From positions 4,038,001 to 4,102,000 of the forward strand of contig CM033108.1 in the NCBI GenBank assembly GCA_019321725.1: a stretch of DNA of 64,000 bases, read 5' to 3'. Of the stretch, positions 1-12,500 are shown in pieces; position 1 is the stretch's first letter; each line of letters starts with the position of its first letter. The notes beneath the pieces were generated by a model. That model saw only the letters and a list, made by a program, of their open reading frames with translations, ran no database searches and was not told the origin of the DNA. Source of the DNA: Paulownia fortunei. Lineage: Eukaryota > Streptophyta > Magnoliopsida > Lamiales > Paulowniaceae. The position numbers and the translations under genes were made by a program.

Positions 1-133
1 ATGGGTCTCTTGGGATTACTTCAATGATCTTAAGTTCTTCGATGGCTTCCAACCTAGCTTCATCGAGTTTTCTCTTTATTAACTCGGGTTCCCTCTCTAC
101 CTTGAGCTCTTCTTCAACCATGGCCACCAACTT

Positions 134-679
134 TTATTTGCCCTTGTTTAGGGCTACTCTGCTGTCTTCCTGGCTCTTTAGGATACAGTGAGTTCTATAC
201 AAAGTAGTTGCGTAGCACTCTCTTGCCATTCTTTTATTGCCAATGGCCTCTCCTACTCCTTCAAGGATTAGAAACTTCAACTTCATATGGTAAGTTGAAG
301 CCACAGCTTGGAATAAATTCATACTTAGTTTTCCTAGGATCATATTATAAGTGGATGGGGATTTAACCACCAATAACTTTACCATTTTTGTAACTCTCTT
401 CGGGTTGTAGCTCAATGATATTGGGAAAGTGACTTCTCCCAGTGCATTCACCACCTCTCCACTAAACCCCATGAGTGGGGTGTTGACTGGTGTGAGTTGG
501 ACATTGTCTATGCTGAGTTGTATGAATACATCATGAAATATGATGTCCGCAGAGCTCCTACTATCCACTAAGATCTTTTTTACCCAAAAGTTTGACACTA
601 TAACAGATATGACTAGGGCGTCATTACGCACTTCCCTCAGTTCATCTAAGTCCAGGTCACTGAAAAATAGCTCTTCCAT
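134..679 (-). pseudogene. Retropepsin-like aspartic protease of gag-pol, active-site motif altered
   Basis: This 181-codon open segment resembles the retropepsin domain at the start of plant gypsy pol. After strand residues VKKILV comes DSRSSADI, where the family has DSGSSADI; later PLMGFSGE and TYNMILGK match conserved strands around the flap and the second half. The catalytic Asp is present. The following Gly of the D-S/T-G triad is Arg (AGG; a single G to A change from GGG), which should abolish activity. It ends in a stop at 134, before any reverse transcriptase. Confidence 0.75.
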
Positions 680-863
680 CAGACTTTGTAGGTATAATAC
701 TTGCTACATGGGTGACTAGAGGTATAGTGCACCCATTTGGCAGATCGTAGGAGTGCTCTGCGAATCTCCACTCGTAGGCCTTTCTGAGATGACCGCGATA
801 ACTCCTGCAGTAGACAGGTTATCATCGTTGCGTCCATTCTTCTTGCTTTCTCCCCCTACTCCT

Positions 864-1070
864 TTATAGTATCAAAATTTTTAGGGGGGTCTTGCCATTT
901 TCGTTCTCTGTGGTCGTCCTTAGACTTGTGAACGTACTCACCAGGTGACCATTACAAATCAGCTTCTCAATTTTATTTTTCAAGTAATGGCACTCTTCAG
1001 TGGTGTGCCCTTTGTCCCGGTGATAACAATAATACTTGTCTGATTTCATCCATTTGGGATTCTCATGCAT
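864..1070 (-). pseudogene. Gag zinc-knuckle (nucleocapsid-like) segment
   Basis: The 68-codon stretch carries CYHRDKGHTTEEC followed by HYLKNKIEKLI and NGHL. This is the C-x2-H-x4-H-x4-C version of the zinc knuckle usual in plant gypsy gag proteins, where it binds the element's RNA. It lies between the gag core and the protease, as expected. It is separated from gag by stops, so it is a remnant. Confidence 0.75.
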
Positions 1071-1440
1071 TTGCCTCTGAAGTTGAAGTAAACCCTAATG
1101 CTCCCCTACCACCATTATCTCGAACAGTCTAGCTTTCAAGGGAGCAAAGCGCATAAACTCGGATGGGGGTACATGCTTCATCTCTTTATTTTTTCTTTCC
1201 ATGGGGCATTCTTTCTCTCTCTAATTTCTTTTTTTTGGGGCTCCAAAACCCATCATCTCTTCGATATTTATGTATTTCTCAGCCCGAGCCAATAATTCTT
1301 CTAGCGTGAGGGAAGGTTTTGCCTGCAATGGACTCTTTGAACCTTCTGTGATCAAGGTTCTGCTGCATAATGCCAGTGAGCAGCTCATGGTTCATGTGAG
1401 GGACTTCGTGAACCACTTCCACAAAGCATCGAACGTACTC

Positions 1441-2186
1441 TCAGAGCGGCTCACCCTTCTTTTGCAGAATGGTAAACAGATACGCAATCGTCTTCGGATA
1501 CTTGCGATTGATAGAAAACTGGTGCAAGAACCTCTGGGTTATTTGCTCCAAATTGATTATGCTCCCGGTAGGTAACTGATTAAACCACGTTAGCGCCCGC
1601 TTAGATAATGTGGTACGGAATATATTGTAATATGCTACATCGCTCAAATTGTACAAGTCTACCTTCGCATAAAACTTGTCAAGGTGCTCCTATGGGTCAC
1701 CAGTCCCGTCAAATTTAGTCAAGTTAGCTATCTTGATTTTGGTCGGTAGGGACTCGGCCAAGACAGTAGTACATAATGGGCTATGTCGTGGGAGAGCGAC
1801 TTCCAGTGGAAGACAATCCTCCACTCGGGTATAAAGAATGGATAGAATCATAGGCATTCCAGTACAAGTCCCCATAGTTTCTCCCCGAGGTCTCATGCGA
1901 GCTACGGGCTAGATGCACGGCTGCTCTCGTTCTCACAAGGTTTCATAGCTCTTCATCATGATGCTCCATATTGTTGTTCCATCTGATCAACTACCGGCTA
2001 CAAAGCTCGACTATCATGCGATAAGAGGTGCAACTCCTTCTCACATCGACGAGATGCCCTTACACGCCAACGAGGCTCCTCATAACGTAGGTTGGCAACG
2101 AACTGGGCTACCGCTTTAGCCGTTGCACACACCGAAGCGTCCTCAATCAATCTCCTCAGTGCTTCCGGCGCCAACTGCACCATCAT
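1441..2186 (-). pseudogene. Retrotransposon gag polyprotein, interrupted
   Basis: Gag forms the capsid of the retrotransposon particle. The segment 1896–1441 matches the plant 'retrotransposon gag' family: a KFDGTGDP motif at the start of the core (near 1700), then RALTWFNQLP and the QRFLHQF region (1600–1500). Two stops break the same frame. One lies immediately after KFDGTGDP (TAG where these proteins have Trp) and one lies after the core at 1441 (TGA where Arg is usual). Both fit single G:C to A:T transitions. The 62-codon stretch 2186–1998 upstream is a likely N-terminal gag part in another frame. The gene cannot make an intact protein as it stands. Confidence 0.8.
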
Positions 2187-2419
2187 CGGCTAGGGGGGAT
2201 CACCCGGACGAGGTGGAGATGGAGCTCACGGTGGTTGCAGATTTGGCTGATGATTAGTCCCACTATTACGAGCATATTCAGTATGGAGGTCGCCTCCACT
2301 GTCACAAACTCCCCCTACTAGCATATTGTCCTGTATGTTGGCTTCTTGTGCTGCTCTAGATCTGGTCAACATTCGCGAATGATGGTTGTAGGCAAGTTTT
2401 CCACAAACGGTGCCAAAAT

Positions 2420-2650
2420 GATATGGTATTATTCTAATGGATCGTACTCTTGAATAAATGAACTATTACGAGGGATGTTACCTACATTACAAACAAACAT
2501 TAGAGATGCAGATTTACGTAATAGATAAAATTCAAAAAACTTAAGAGCAGAATAATCCTTAATAATTCACGTACCTTTTATCAGTGAATATTAGAAGTAT
2601 TTATAGTACTGATATATGGGTATTCGTGAACTTGGGCCTGATAGCTTTAA
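2420..2650 (-). repeat. Probable 5' LTR, inner part
   Basis: Just inside this segment, plus-strand 2397–2418 reads on the minus strand as TTTTGGCACCGTTTGTGG. This resembles the TGGCGCCGTTTGTGGG stretch that commonly follows the 5' LTR in plant gypsy elements. The minus strand then has a TATA-like box about 180 bp farther out. The LTR would therefore begin near 2420 and extend past 2610. No terminal TG/CA pair could be assigned with certainty, and the other LTR is off-window. Confidence 0.45.
2598..2606 (-). promoter_or_regulatory. TATA-like box of the LTR promoter
   Basis: The minus strand reads CTATAAATAC here, followed about 20–30 bases downstream by an AT-rich stretch where the element's transcript would start. 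It sits in the probable 5' LTR at the distance expected upstream of the gag leader. The call rests on motif and position only. Confidence 0.4.
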
Positions 2651-4156
2651 TAATCATTAGCATGCTTAATTTATATATTACAATCCATTTATCTCAATAA
2701 TTTGTATACTCCTTGAATTCGGCTTGTTGAGTATGCTCAAGCATGACCCACAACTTAAAAAAACCTTTTTTACATGCACTGCTACATGAGCTTTTCAAGA
2801 CTTATACTTAGAGGTATAAATGAATTGAGTCAAGTAGAATAGGTAATTGTTCAAACTTGTTTGAATTTTTATCGAACTTTTAATAATTGTGTTTGAAATT
2901 TGTATAAATGGTAATCGAATCGAATTTGAACAAATTTTAGTTGAGTCAAGTATGAATCAAGTTCGAGTAATTTGATATTTTTACATATATTTTGTTATTT
3001 TTTACTGATCGCATCGAGCTCGAGTCGAGCTCCAAATTCAAAAAAAATTATCTAAACTTGATTTGTTATATTAAATGAACCAAACTCAAAAGAATTTTTA
3101 GTAATTAATATTGAGTCTGTATCAAATAAATTAATTTGTTGTTTGCTATATGTAATAAGTATTGTATGCTATACATCAAAAGTACAGTTTTTTCACATCT
3201 TTAAGCACCTAAACTTCCAGTTTCCTAAGAAATAAAGCAGCTTCACAACTCCAACGGATATACTGTTTAAGGACAATGTTAATGTACACAAAATTTATAT
3301 TTTTTCAACTCTGGGCTCAAATTAGACCTTTAATTTTAGAATTAGTAGAGTAACAATTATGCAATTGGAAATACAATATCATGGAGGTAATTAAAAAATA
3401 TATATATTAAATAAAAATTTACAGTGCAAAGACAAAAAGTTTCATTTTATGAAAGAAAAGCAGCAACAATTATATACAAAAATGTGTTCTTAAAAATAAT
3501 AAAGTTGAACTTTAAAGCAATTGAGATTAGAATATACTTAACATAGGGCTCATGATACAAAATAAAATTATTTGGATATTATGGACATGTTTTGTTTTAA
3601 ATAATTCTCAGTAATATATAATTAAATCAATCAATTTGACCAATTTTAAAATGTATTTTTGAACATGCAAATAGACTTGCAATATAAGAAATGTCAAAAT
3701 CTCAAAAGTTTGCCACATATTTCACCTATAAATATTTATTTTCCTAATAAATTAATCTTTGCAATTTCCCACTAAGAATACTTTCCATATATCATATTTT
3801 AAATAACTATATTTCTTAATATATTTTTTTTAACTTAACCAAACACCCATAAATTTAGATAAATGACCAAATTAATTATTATATTTAATTAAGAATATAT
3901 AAATCAAATCAATCATTGAGGTACTAGAATCTGCCTAAGTTCTAAGATGCAAATTCATTACTTTTACCTTTTTATTAAATTCACATTTAAATTTATTATA
4001 TCTACTTTTTTTAGAAATAACACATTAATATTGTATGCAATAAATTCAATTATACAAATAAAAATATAATGATCCAGCATCCAAAGGATTAGAATGTCAC
4101 TGAAAAATATAGAAAAATATATAAAAAGAGGCATGGATCAAAAGAGATGGACTCTT
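2651..4156. other. AT-rich intergenic spacer with degenerate repeat words
   Basis: No gene is visible. Around 2820–3130 there are repeated 'tcgaactt/ttcgagtt' words and a near-palindrome gagctcgagtcgagctc (3016–3032). Such sequence is common in old non-autonomous hAT-like elements of plants, but no termini could be found. Confidence 0.4.
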
Positions 4157-4327
4157 AAATTAAGTAAAATTCAATTTTTTTCCTCTTTTGAATTAGTAAT
4201 GTCTCACATGAATTAAAATATTTATTTTCCTAAATAGGTATATTTTTAAATTCGATATGTAAATTAAATAAAATTCAAAAAAAAATCCTCTTTTGAATTA
4301 GTAATGTCTCACATGAATTAAAATATT
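4157..4327. repeat. Tandem duplication, two copies with ~105-bp offset
   Basis: The block 4157–4222 recurs at 4261–4327. Both contain AAATTAA(G/A)TAAAATTCAA, then CCTCTTTTGAATTAGTAATG and TCTCACATGAATTAAAATATT. The copies differ mainly in a T-run (first copy) against an A-run (second copy). Confidence 0.85.
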
Positions 4328-5032
4328 AATTTTGCTATCGAAACTAAGTCCTGCCCTTGAATCTTCGAGCCAATTTTTTAAAAGCCCGCTCCTTTTATAT
4401 TAAAGTGAAGATTTGAGCTAGGAAGATAAATGCAGTCATGAGCTTGTATGGACAATACAATACGACAATAACAAATATTTATCAAATCAAATTATTCATT
4501 TCTCGATTCGAGATTAATCACTAAAAGTTTATTTGATCTCGGCTTGTTAAACATAACGAATCAAGTTGAATATATTTTTTCGTTTGATAGAATTTAAACT
4601 TTTGAAACTCAATATAAATTCAAATAAATTTAAACAGTGACGTGTTTAACTTTACTCAATTCATTTATATAGTTATCAATTGGATTAGGCTTAATCGGCC
4701 CAATTCATAATCGGCTCAAGACCGGCACGTAAACAGTACGAGCTACTTAGGTTGGTTTTCATTACATAAATTGGGTCCCTATTGAATCCAATAAATGTAA
4801 TTCAGTACAACCCGTGAATTGGTCTGTTTAAACTCAATCCCATTTCAGATCCGACTCAACCCATCATGGGTAATTTAATATTTTATATATTATTTAATTA
4901 TATTATATATTATTAATTTTTTTGCCAAAAAAATCAATTTTTGTGATTTAACATATTCGAACCCATTACCATTGGAAGGAAAATGAAAAAGCCAACCAGT
5001 GCACCTTTTCAATTTTATTAATTTCTTTAAAC

Positions 5033-5054
5033 TATATATATATATATATATATA
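5033..5054. repeat. (TA)n microsatellite
   Basis: Uninterrupted TA dinucleotide run of about eleven units in the AT-rich spacer. Confidence 0.9.
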
Positions 5055-5269
5055 TCAATGAATAAAATAAATTTAGGATAATAATCAATTAAAAATCAAT
5101 ATCAAATTTTGGTACGATACACTTAGACAATTAACTAAAAAAATTATATACTAGTTAATATAAAGATAATTCATATTTAGGATAATTAATAAAATAAGAA
5201 CATAAATTTTGCATAATATAATAGTGGGTATATATTAATAATAAAATTAAATTAAATTAAGTATAATAA

Positions 5270-5975
5270 AATAAAATAAGTCGTATAAATAGTTCTAAGT
5301 ATACTAAACTAAAAATATTTCATCAAAATAAAATACAAAGTTGAAAAGTAAGTATAACACTAAAAAAATATAATAATACTTAGTATACTAAACTTAAAAA
5401 ATCATCAAAATAATATAAAGTTAGAAAGTAAATATATTACTAAAAAAATTTAATAGCACTTAGTATATTAAACAAAAAAAATCATCAAAATAAATTATAA
5501 AGTTAGAAAGTAAGTATATTACTAAAAAAATATAATATTACTTAATACACCACATAAAGAAAATTATCAAAATAAAATATAAAGTTAGAAAGTATTTTAC
5601 TATAAAATATAATACTACTTAGTATATTAAATTAAAAAATTATCAAAATAAAATATAAAGTTTGAAAGTAAGTATATCACTAAAGAAAATATAATACTGT
5701 TTAATATACTAAATTAAAAAATAATTCATATAAATGAAATATAAAGTTAGAAAGTAAGTATATTATTAAAAAATTATAATACTACTTACTATACTAAACT
5801 AAAAAGAATTATCAAAGTAAAATATAAAATTACAAAGTAAGTATATTACTAAAAAAAAATATAATACTACTTAGTATAAAATTTAAAAAAAATATTAAAA
5901 TAAAATATAAAGTTAGAAAATAAGTATATTACTAATAAAATATAATACTATTTAATATACTAAACTAAACAAAAA
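5270..5975. repeat. ~82-bp tandem array, about eight copies
   Basis: The word AAAGTTAGAAAGTAAGTATATTACTAAA, or a close variant, starts at about 5337, 5417, 5499, 5581, 5657, 5743, 5826 and 5909. The spacings are 80, 82, 82, 76, 86, 83 and 83 bp. Each unit also has ATAATACTACTTAGTATACTAAA and ATCAAAATAAAATAT. It is a minisatellite-like array, over 80% A+T. Confidence 0.85.
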
Positions 5976-6394
5976 TTCAATAAAAAAAATCATAAAAAAA
6001 AAAGAGTTCATTGAATTGCCCATAGACCCAACTTATAGGCCCAACTCATATAATTCGTCTAAATTCAAGACCGACCCACTAGAATCAGATTAGTGGGTCG
6101 AATTAGGTCTACCAGAAAAAAAATTATTTAGCCCACCCCGAATCGCTTCAGATTTGGGCTGAACTTGAACAGTCTACTTTTTTGACAAACTAATACGGTT
6201 CTAAGTCGGTCCGATTAGAATAGGTTATATTTATTCACACTCTTATTCACACGGAGGTACAAGTAGGAAATAAAATATTAACCCTTTGTATTCTTTGAAG
6301 TTGTCCTCTTATTTAAAAGTAAGATAATATGATAATATTCAAATATTTGTTGTTTGATGGCCCATTCAATATACCAACTGAAACAAGAACAACA

Positions 6395-6430
<36 letters not shown>
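6395..6430. repeat. (AAT)n microsatellite
   Basis: About twelve consecutive AAT units in the spacer upstream of the DNA glycosylase gene. Confidence 0.9.
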
Positions 6431-9400
6431 TCCATTTCATTGGATAGGTCGAGTTAGTGAAGAAATTTGGTAAAATATTTATGGGTTGAAGTTATTATTA
6501 GTACAATTTGTAACATGGTTAAGTTGAATTGTATTTTAAGAACCATACACGACTTAATTGTATTTTAAACATTATTCATTCTTAATTAAATGTTGTATAA
6601 TATTATTAATAAATAAGAAGTCTTATTTATGATAATATCAATTGTCATTCAAAAATATTATGGTTGTTATGTCGCAATTTTAAATTTAGATTATCTAATA
6701 GGAGTAGTACATTTAAAATGATTTAGCACAACTTAAGATTAAGATTGTAATAAACACGTATAAAAATATACGATAGTTTTTATTACCGAACTACTCGTTT
6801 ACGATTAAGTCGCACGTGCATTTTTAAATCTACATGTTCAATTATATGTATTTTAACACTAAATATACAATGGAAATATCTCAAACTATATTCATGATTT
6901 TCCTTATTCAAATTAAAGTTCGACTAGACAAAATTATCACAATAATTATTTTTTTTTAACTCGTTTAGTGATTTTGTGAGATATAAACACCCCCAAAAGT
7001 AGAGTAAGACCCAAACATTAAGGGTCCCTTTGGTTGGTATTGATTATTTAGTTCTAGAAAATATTTTTCTATCTTTATTTCTTATTATGAATTTAATAAT
7101 AAAAATATATGTTCGAAGTCTTGAAATATATTCTATAACATCTCATGTCCTGAAAAAAGCTTTTTATTTTACTTTTTTTCATTTTCCACATATTTTTTAC
7201 ATAAAACTCGAAAATCACATAAATTGATCCACTTCATAAAATTCACATTTTCATATATTTTACATGTCCTACAATAATGTTTAACTCAAGTCAATGAAGC
7301 ACAAAATCTCAAACCCTCAAATTTACCATTAGCAATCAACTTGAAAATTAATATTCAAATTGTAAACCAAATGAATCCCAATTATGAGCTCGCTATTAGT
7401 TTGTGAACTTTAAAAAGTTACACAATTTTTTAATTTCATTGGAACCAAATAAGATTATCCTTGTTAGGAAGCATGTTTGGATTGAGGAATTGAGTTTTAC
7501 TCAAACTTTTCATGAAAAAATTTGGAATATACGTTACATAGTTATTGTTCTACATTAGAAAAATCCTAATATAAGAAAATAAAATATACACGACTCACCT
7601 TAAAAGAAATCTCGCACGTTACAATGTGATATACCTAAAATGATATGGGTTGCTTTGATAGTGAGGTTTAACAATTTCACACGCTTGTATCATGTTTGTC
7701 TCCTTAAATTTAATTTTTTGTTTGCAGCAGGAATAGACGGTCACACTTATATTTTACTTACTATTTTTTGAATTGAATTTTCTATCTGTAATACGAACAA
7801 ACAGTTAAAAGAGTTTTGAGGTTGTTTCAAGAAAAAACAGACGATTAGAAAGGTTTATCCCTGGAAAATCTTATAATACTTAAGTTAGTATAAATTTTAA
7901 ATAAAATAATTAACAACTGAAAGTAAAAAATAAAGTTTGTACATTATAAATGAATAAAATGGAATATTTATACTTGTTTAATTGAAATATGGCCTCACGA
8001 CCATTTAATATAATATGGACCTCTTGATTTGTGAATTTATTTGAATTTAAATTAAATATATATTGAACTAAAATAAAATGTGATTATCATACCCATTCCA
8101 ATACATATAAGAGGATCAATCATCTTAAAAGAGAATTATTGAAACATGATTATCAAATAAATAACATAATTAAACCAAAAAAGAAAATCACTACAATCTC
8201 AAATTCTCAAACTTCAAAAATATTAAAATAAATAAAGAATGTTTTTTACATCTGTATAACTTTAAAGCTACCATTATCCATAAAATATTTTATGAGAGCA
8301 AGTTGTCATACAAATTGATATTCTCCCATGAGCAAAGCTATATAAATTATATTCAATAAATTTGTTTTAAACATTACGTTGTGATATGGAATTGATTGTG
8401 ATGAAATCCTACGGCCTCTTCGTATAAGTCAACTCTTATCGTGAACGACCAACTCTGGAGTAAAATCATGTTTGCGATAGGAATTCTCGGGTTAGTTCAT
8501 AACGCCCTCCAATGATCAAGTCAGTATTAGAGTAAGAAAAAATGAATGTCAAAATATATACGACATACCTTGAAATTGTGGAGAATACCATCTCCAATCC
8601 ACAACAATAAATTTTGTATTTTAGTATAATTTGGCATAAATCATCTACAACCCAATAAACTAAATTTTACACCATGTGAATATTTTATTCTTATTTTTAA
8701 TTATAATTAATTTATTTATTTATAAAATTATTTAATTACTTATATTTTATTACTATTAATTCTACTAAATAACAAATTACACGTAATTAATATTACATTT
8801 ATTGATTATATTATAAAAACAAATGTTATAATTAACATCACAATAAATAATTATTTCAATTACTTATTTGTTCATTATTACAAATATTATTATAAAATAA
8901 TAACTAAGTTAAAATTAAATAAATAAAATAAAATTATAAATTAATTAAATATACAATATATGTTACAAATATAATTAAAATTTGGAATAAAATAAATTTG
9001 GAGGCAAAATAGGGATACATGCGTTGTACCAAATTTGATATAAATTAATAGTATTATACCAAATTTATTGCAATACTATTCATTACATTGAATTTGGTGC
9101 AACATTCTTCGTTACACCAAATTTAATACAAACACTTTATTATACTAAATTTGATATAACGTTTGGGATTCCATTAAAAAAGGAATTACACCATATTTTA
9201 GTGTAATATTATAAGATTTTGTGCTTTATTAAAGATATCCTAAGATTTCTTATGTAATATGTTGCATATATTATTTAAGCTTCACCAGCTCGCGGACTTG
9301 TATCTTATAATCTCTGTGAACTTACTATAAGGATTATATGATTTATATCCTTTTTTTTTTATTTACTTCATTAACTTAATTTGTTGAGCCTTTGGATTCA

Positions 9401-9462
9401 TAATCCATTAATTTTAATAAATTTTTTTTGTTAAATAATAAGTTTCAAGCATTTCCACATTT
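6431..9462. other. AT-rich intergenic spacer upstream of the DNA glycosylase
   Basis: No convincing gene is present; open frames here are short and low-complexity. At 8395–8540 there is a less AT-rich island (CCTACGGCCTCTTCGTATAAG; CGCCCTCCAATGATCAAGTCAGT) that looks like a retroelement LTR fragment. At 9025–9165 the word ACCAAATTT(G/A)ATA recurs four to five times, suggesting another element remnant starting near 8570 (ACCATCTCCAATCC). Neither has defined ends. Confidence 0.4.
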
Positions 9463-9552
9463 ATGCAAACAAACAGAGCCTCAAGAAAACTTTTTTATTG
9501 CCCATTTGCTTGCCCCCACTCTACTTTCGAGTTTTACCATCTGTGCCATAAA

Positions 9553-12500
9553 ATGAACAGCGAAGACAAGACCGTCGCTGCCCACGGCGGCGTGTTGGTG
9601 GAGCTTCCGCTGGGCGACGCCGCGCCTAATTTTAATCTAGAAAAAGCGGTTTGCAGCCATGGCTTATTCATGATGGCGCCCAACCACTGGGACCCACAAT
9701 CCAAGACCCTCAAACGGCCGCTTCGCCTTAGTCTCGACGATGACGAAACCTCACTCCTGGTTCACGTTTCTCACCCTCCTCACTCCGATCACACGCTTCA
9801 CCTCCGTGTTTTCGGCACGGACGCTCTATCTCCTCAGCAGCAGCAATCCTTGCTGGTAGGCGACGTTCTTTTTTACTTTGATTTTATTATACTTAAAACT
9901 GTTATTATTGATTACTTAAGGTGAAAATTTCTTATGCATTGTTCTGTAGAAGCCAATTGGAATGCTGGGTTTACCTTTCTTTTTTTTCTTTCTTTTATTA
10001 TTTGTAGTTGTTGGGTGTTGTTTTCGTGGCGCAATTTGTGTGCTTTTGTTGTATTAACAGTTAATGCTGCCACTTTAATGGTGCTGGTGGATGGAATGTG
10101 AAGTTTATTAAGAAAAACACCATTTAATGGTGTACATTGTGGCCCGAAGGTTGTACATTATTCGCAGCTAGACATTGTTTTATGTGGCTTTGGTATAGCT
10201 CATTGTTTCTTTTCTTTATATGGTGAACAATCTATTTGTTTCATATGATATTATATTTAGATTTCGTATTTCTTCCTGAATTACTAGCATCTCAATTTTG
10301 TAGTTTTGTTTGAATCACTATGCTCATCAAATGTTGAATTTCATTCCTTTTTGAATCACTATGACAACTTATTTTCCCTCTCTCTCAATGTACAAGTTGG
10401 TGAATAATTGAGTTTCATGTTGTATTTAGTGGTTGACTTATTTTTCTCTAGCATTTTTCCTGTATCTGGCTTGTGTATTTCTCTTTTTATTGCTTTTAGT
10501 ATTTTGGTTAAATTCATTTTGCCCATTCATCTCTTGTGTGTCTGTTTTTGGTTAATAGTTTGGTTATTTGTAGAGTCAAGTGAGAAGAATGCTGAGATTA
10601 TCAGAGGAAGAAAATAGGATGGTGATTGAGTTCCATAAAGTGCATGAGGAAGCGAAAGGGAGAGGGTTCGGAAGAGTATTTCGGTCGCCTACATTGTTTG
10701 AGGACATTATCAAGTGTATGCTCTTGTGCAATTGCCAGTGAGTGAGGTTACCTTTGTGTTGTTTTATACGTATGTATACATTTGCATTGTGTAATATTTC
10801 TTTGATTTGCTGACATCACAAAAAGGTTTTGTCAAAAATATTTGAGAGTGAAGACTTGGTTCCCACCAGTAGTGAACTATTGAGGATTGCAAATCTAAAT
10901 GACATGTATCCTGTCTTATGTGAATGATTATTACTTATTCGTGATCAAATACATAGATTTGATCATTGTAGCTGGTAGGGAAACACCAGATATTTTGGAG
11001 TAAGTCTTTACAATGTCTTAATTTTGTTATTCAAGGATGATGTTCCTTGACATATATATTTTGGGATAAAATAAAATAAGACGATGATTTTTGAAGGTTG
11101 AAGTTCATGTTCAGTAGTGACTTTAGGAATTTGGGGTAGTGAATTAGAGACCTGACTTCAGGCTACAACTAAACTGCAGCAAATGGTGTTTTTATATTAC
11201 TGCAAATTACTGGAAAAGCTGTCTTATGGAGGCTATCATTTATGGAAGAGTGGAGCAGCTAAGCTTCTATAGTCAGTCTCTTCCTATTCATGATTTGTCA
11301 TATTTGGAGTTGTTCTGGTTTTTTCATTTTCATTGTACTCTTTGGTGTATCAATTGTAATAAACATAATTCAAAGTTGCAAGCTTTTCATTCTTATGCCA
11401 TGAATCAACGATTGTGTTTTCGGGCTTGTTCTTCAAACTGTGAATCATCCCTCTAGAAATTGTTTTATTGTCAAATATGGCGTTGAAAATTAAGTAGGTA
11501 GGAGACTTACTTGATAGCAAAGGCTTTTCATCTTCTTTACTTTTGCAGGTGGTCAAGGACTTTGAGCATGGCTCAAGCACTTTGCGAGCTTCAGGCAGAA
11601 TTGCAACATCCATTATCCAGTGCTTCAATTGTGATGGCTGAAAGTATAACTAGTTCCAGTTGTCAAACAACTGAAGTTAAGCATTTTGCACCAAAAACAC
11701 CTGCAGGAAAAGAATCAAAGAGAAAGTCTGGAATTCGTAGATGTTCAAAAAATTTAGCAAACAAATATGCAGATATTTTTGCGGCGGAAGAGACGGAAAT
11801 GAAAATCAGTAGTGCTGAAGTATTAGAATGCTCTCAGGAAACAGGGAGATTAAGTCCAACCTTCCCATCAGGAGATGTAAAGGAGAACTTCCTTGAGAAA
11901 TGTAATCATTGGCAGACTTCAGCCCATGTTCCTAATTTTCAGCCTTTAGAAGGGACAGAAGGTTACGCCGGCACTACAATTGGGAATTTTCCAAGCCCAA
12001 GAGAATTAGCTAGCCTTGATGAGAAATTTTTGGCGAGGCGCTGCAATCTTGGCTACAGAGCACGTCGTGTAATAAATCTTGCTCGGGAAGTCATTGAAGG
12101 CAGAATTCAATTGAGAGAACTCGAATATGCCTGTGGTACACTAAGCTTAACCGACTATGATAAGCTGGCTGAGAAGTTGAGGGTGATAGATGGATTTGGA
12201 CCTTACACTTGCGCTAATGTGCTGATGTGCATGGGCTATTACCATGTCATTCCATCAGATTCAGAAACTATTAGGCATCTGAAACAGGTCTATTTATTTT
12301 CTGTCATTTTTACACTATCCTTCTCTCATTTATTACCATCTTCCTAAAGTAATCCCCAAGATTCCACATATGATGGTGCAGGTTCATGCAAAAAGCTCCA
12401 CGATTCGGACAGTTAAAGGAGATATTGAAGACATTTATGGAAAATATGCACCGTTTCAGTTCCTGGCTTACTGGTCTGCGATTATAGTTAGAAGTTCTGT

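Larger units (their letters stand above)
1..2650 (-). mobile_element. Ty3/gypsy-type LTR retrotransposon, 5' part, decayed and cut by window edge
   Basis: Read on the minus strand from high to low coordinate, the order is probable LTR with TATA box, untranslated leader, gag, CCHC-like zinc knuckle, retropepsin. This is the gag-pol order of plant Ty3/gypsy elements. Reverse transcriptase, RNase H and integrase would lie below position 1, outside the window. The coding part is broken: at least two in-frame stops interrupt gag (near 1690 and 1441), and gag, zinc knuckle and protease are no longer one reading frame. The outer LTR border is not defined, because no second LTR is visible for comparison; 2650 is approximate. 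The gag core and protease motifs make the class call firm, but the lineage is uncertain. Confidence 0.85.
4680..6244. mobile_element. Probable non-autonomous DNA transposon remnant containing a tandem array
   Basis: The left flank (4690–4730) has TTAATCGGCCCAATTCATAATCGG. The right flank, read in reverse complement (about 6236–6190), has CTAATCGGACCGACTTAGAACCG, so the two ends are imperfect inverted matches. The reverse complement of the extreme right end (TAAGAGTGTGAATAA) resembles hAT-type MITE termini. Between them lies an AT-rich core with the ~82-bp array. No target-site duplication was found and the left terminus is unclear. Confidence 0.4.

Noticed and set aside
1098..1575. Two plus-strand open frames (65 and 101 codons)
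   Set aside because: They lie antisense to the gag core and zinc-knuckle spacer of the retrotransposon and show no protein-like features.
9463..9552. Upstream in-frame ATG of the DNA glycosylase
   Set aside because: The extra 30 residues look like untranslated leader; family similarity starts after the ATG at 9553. It cannot be excluded without cDNA data.
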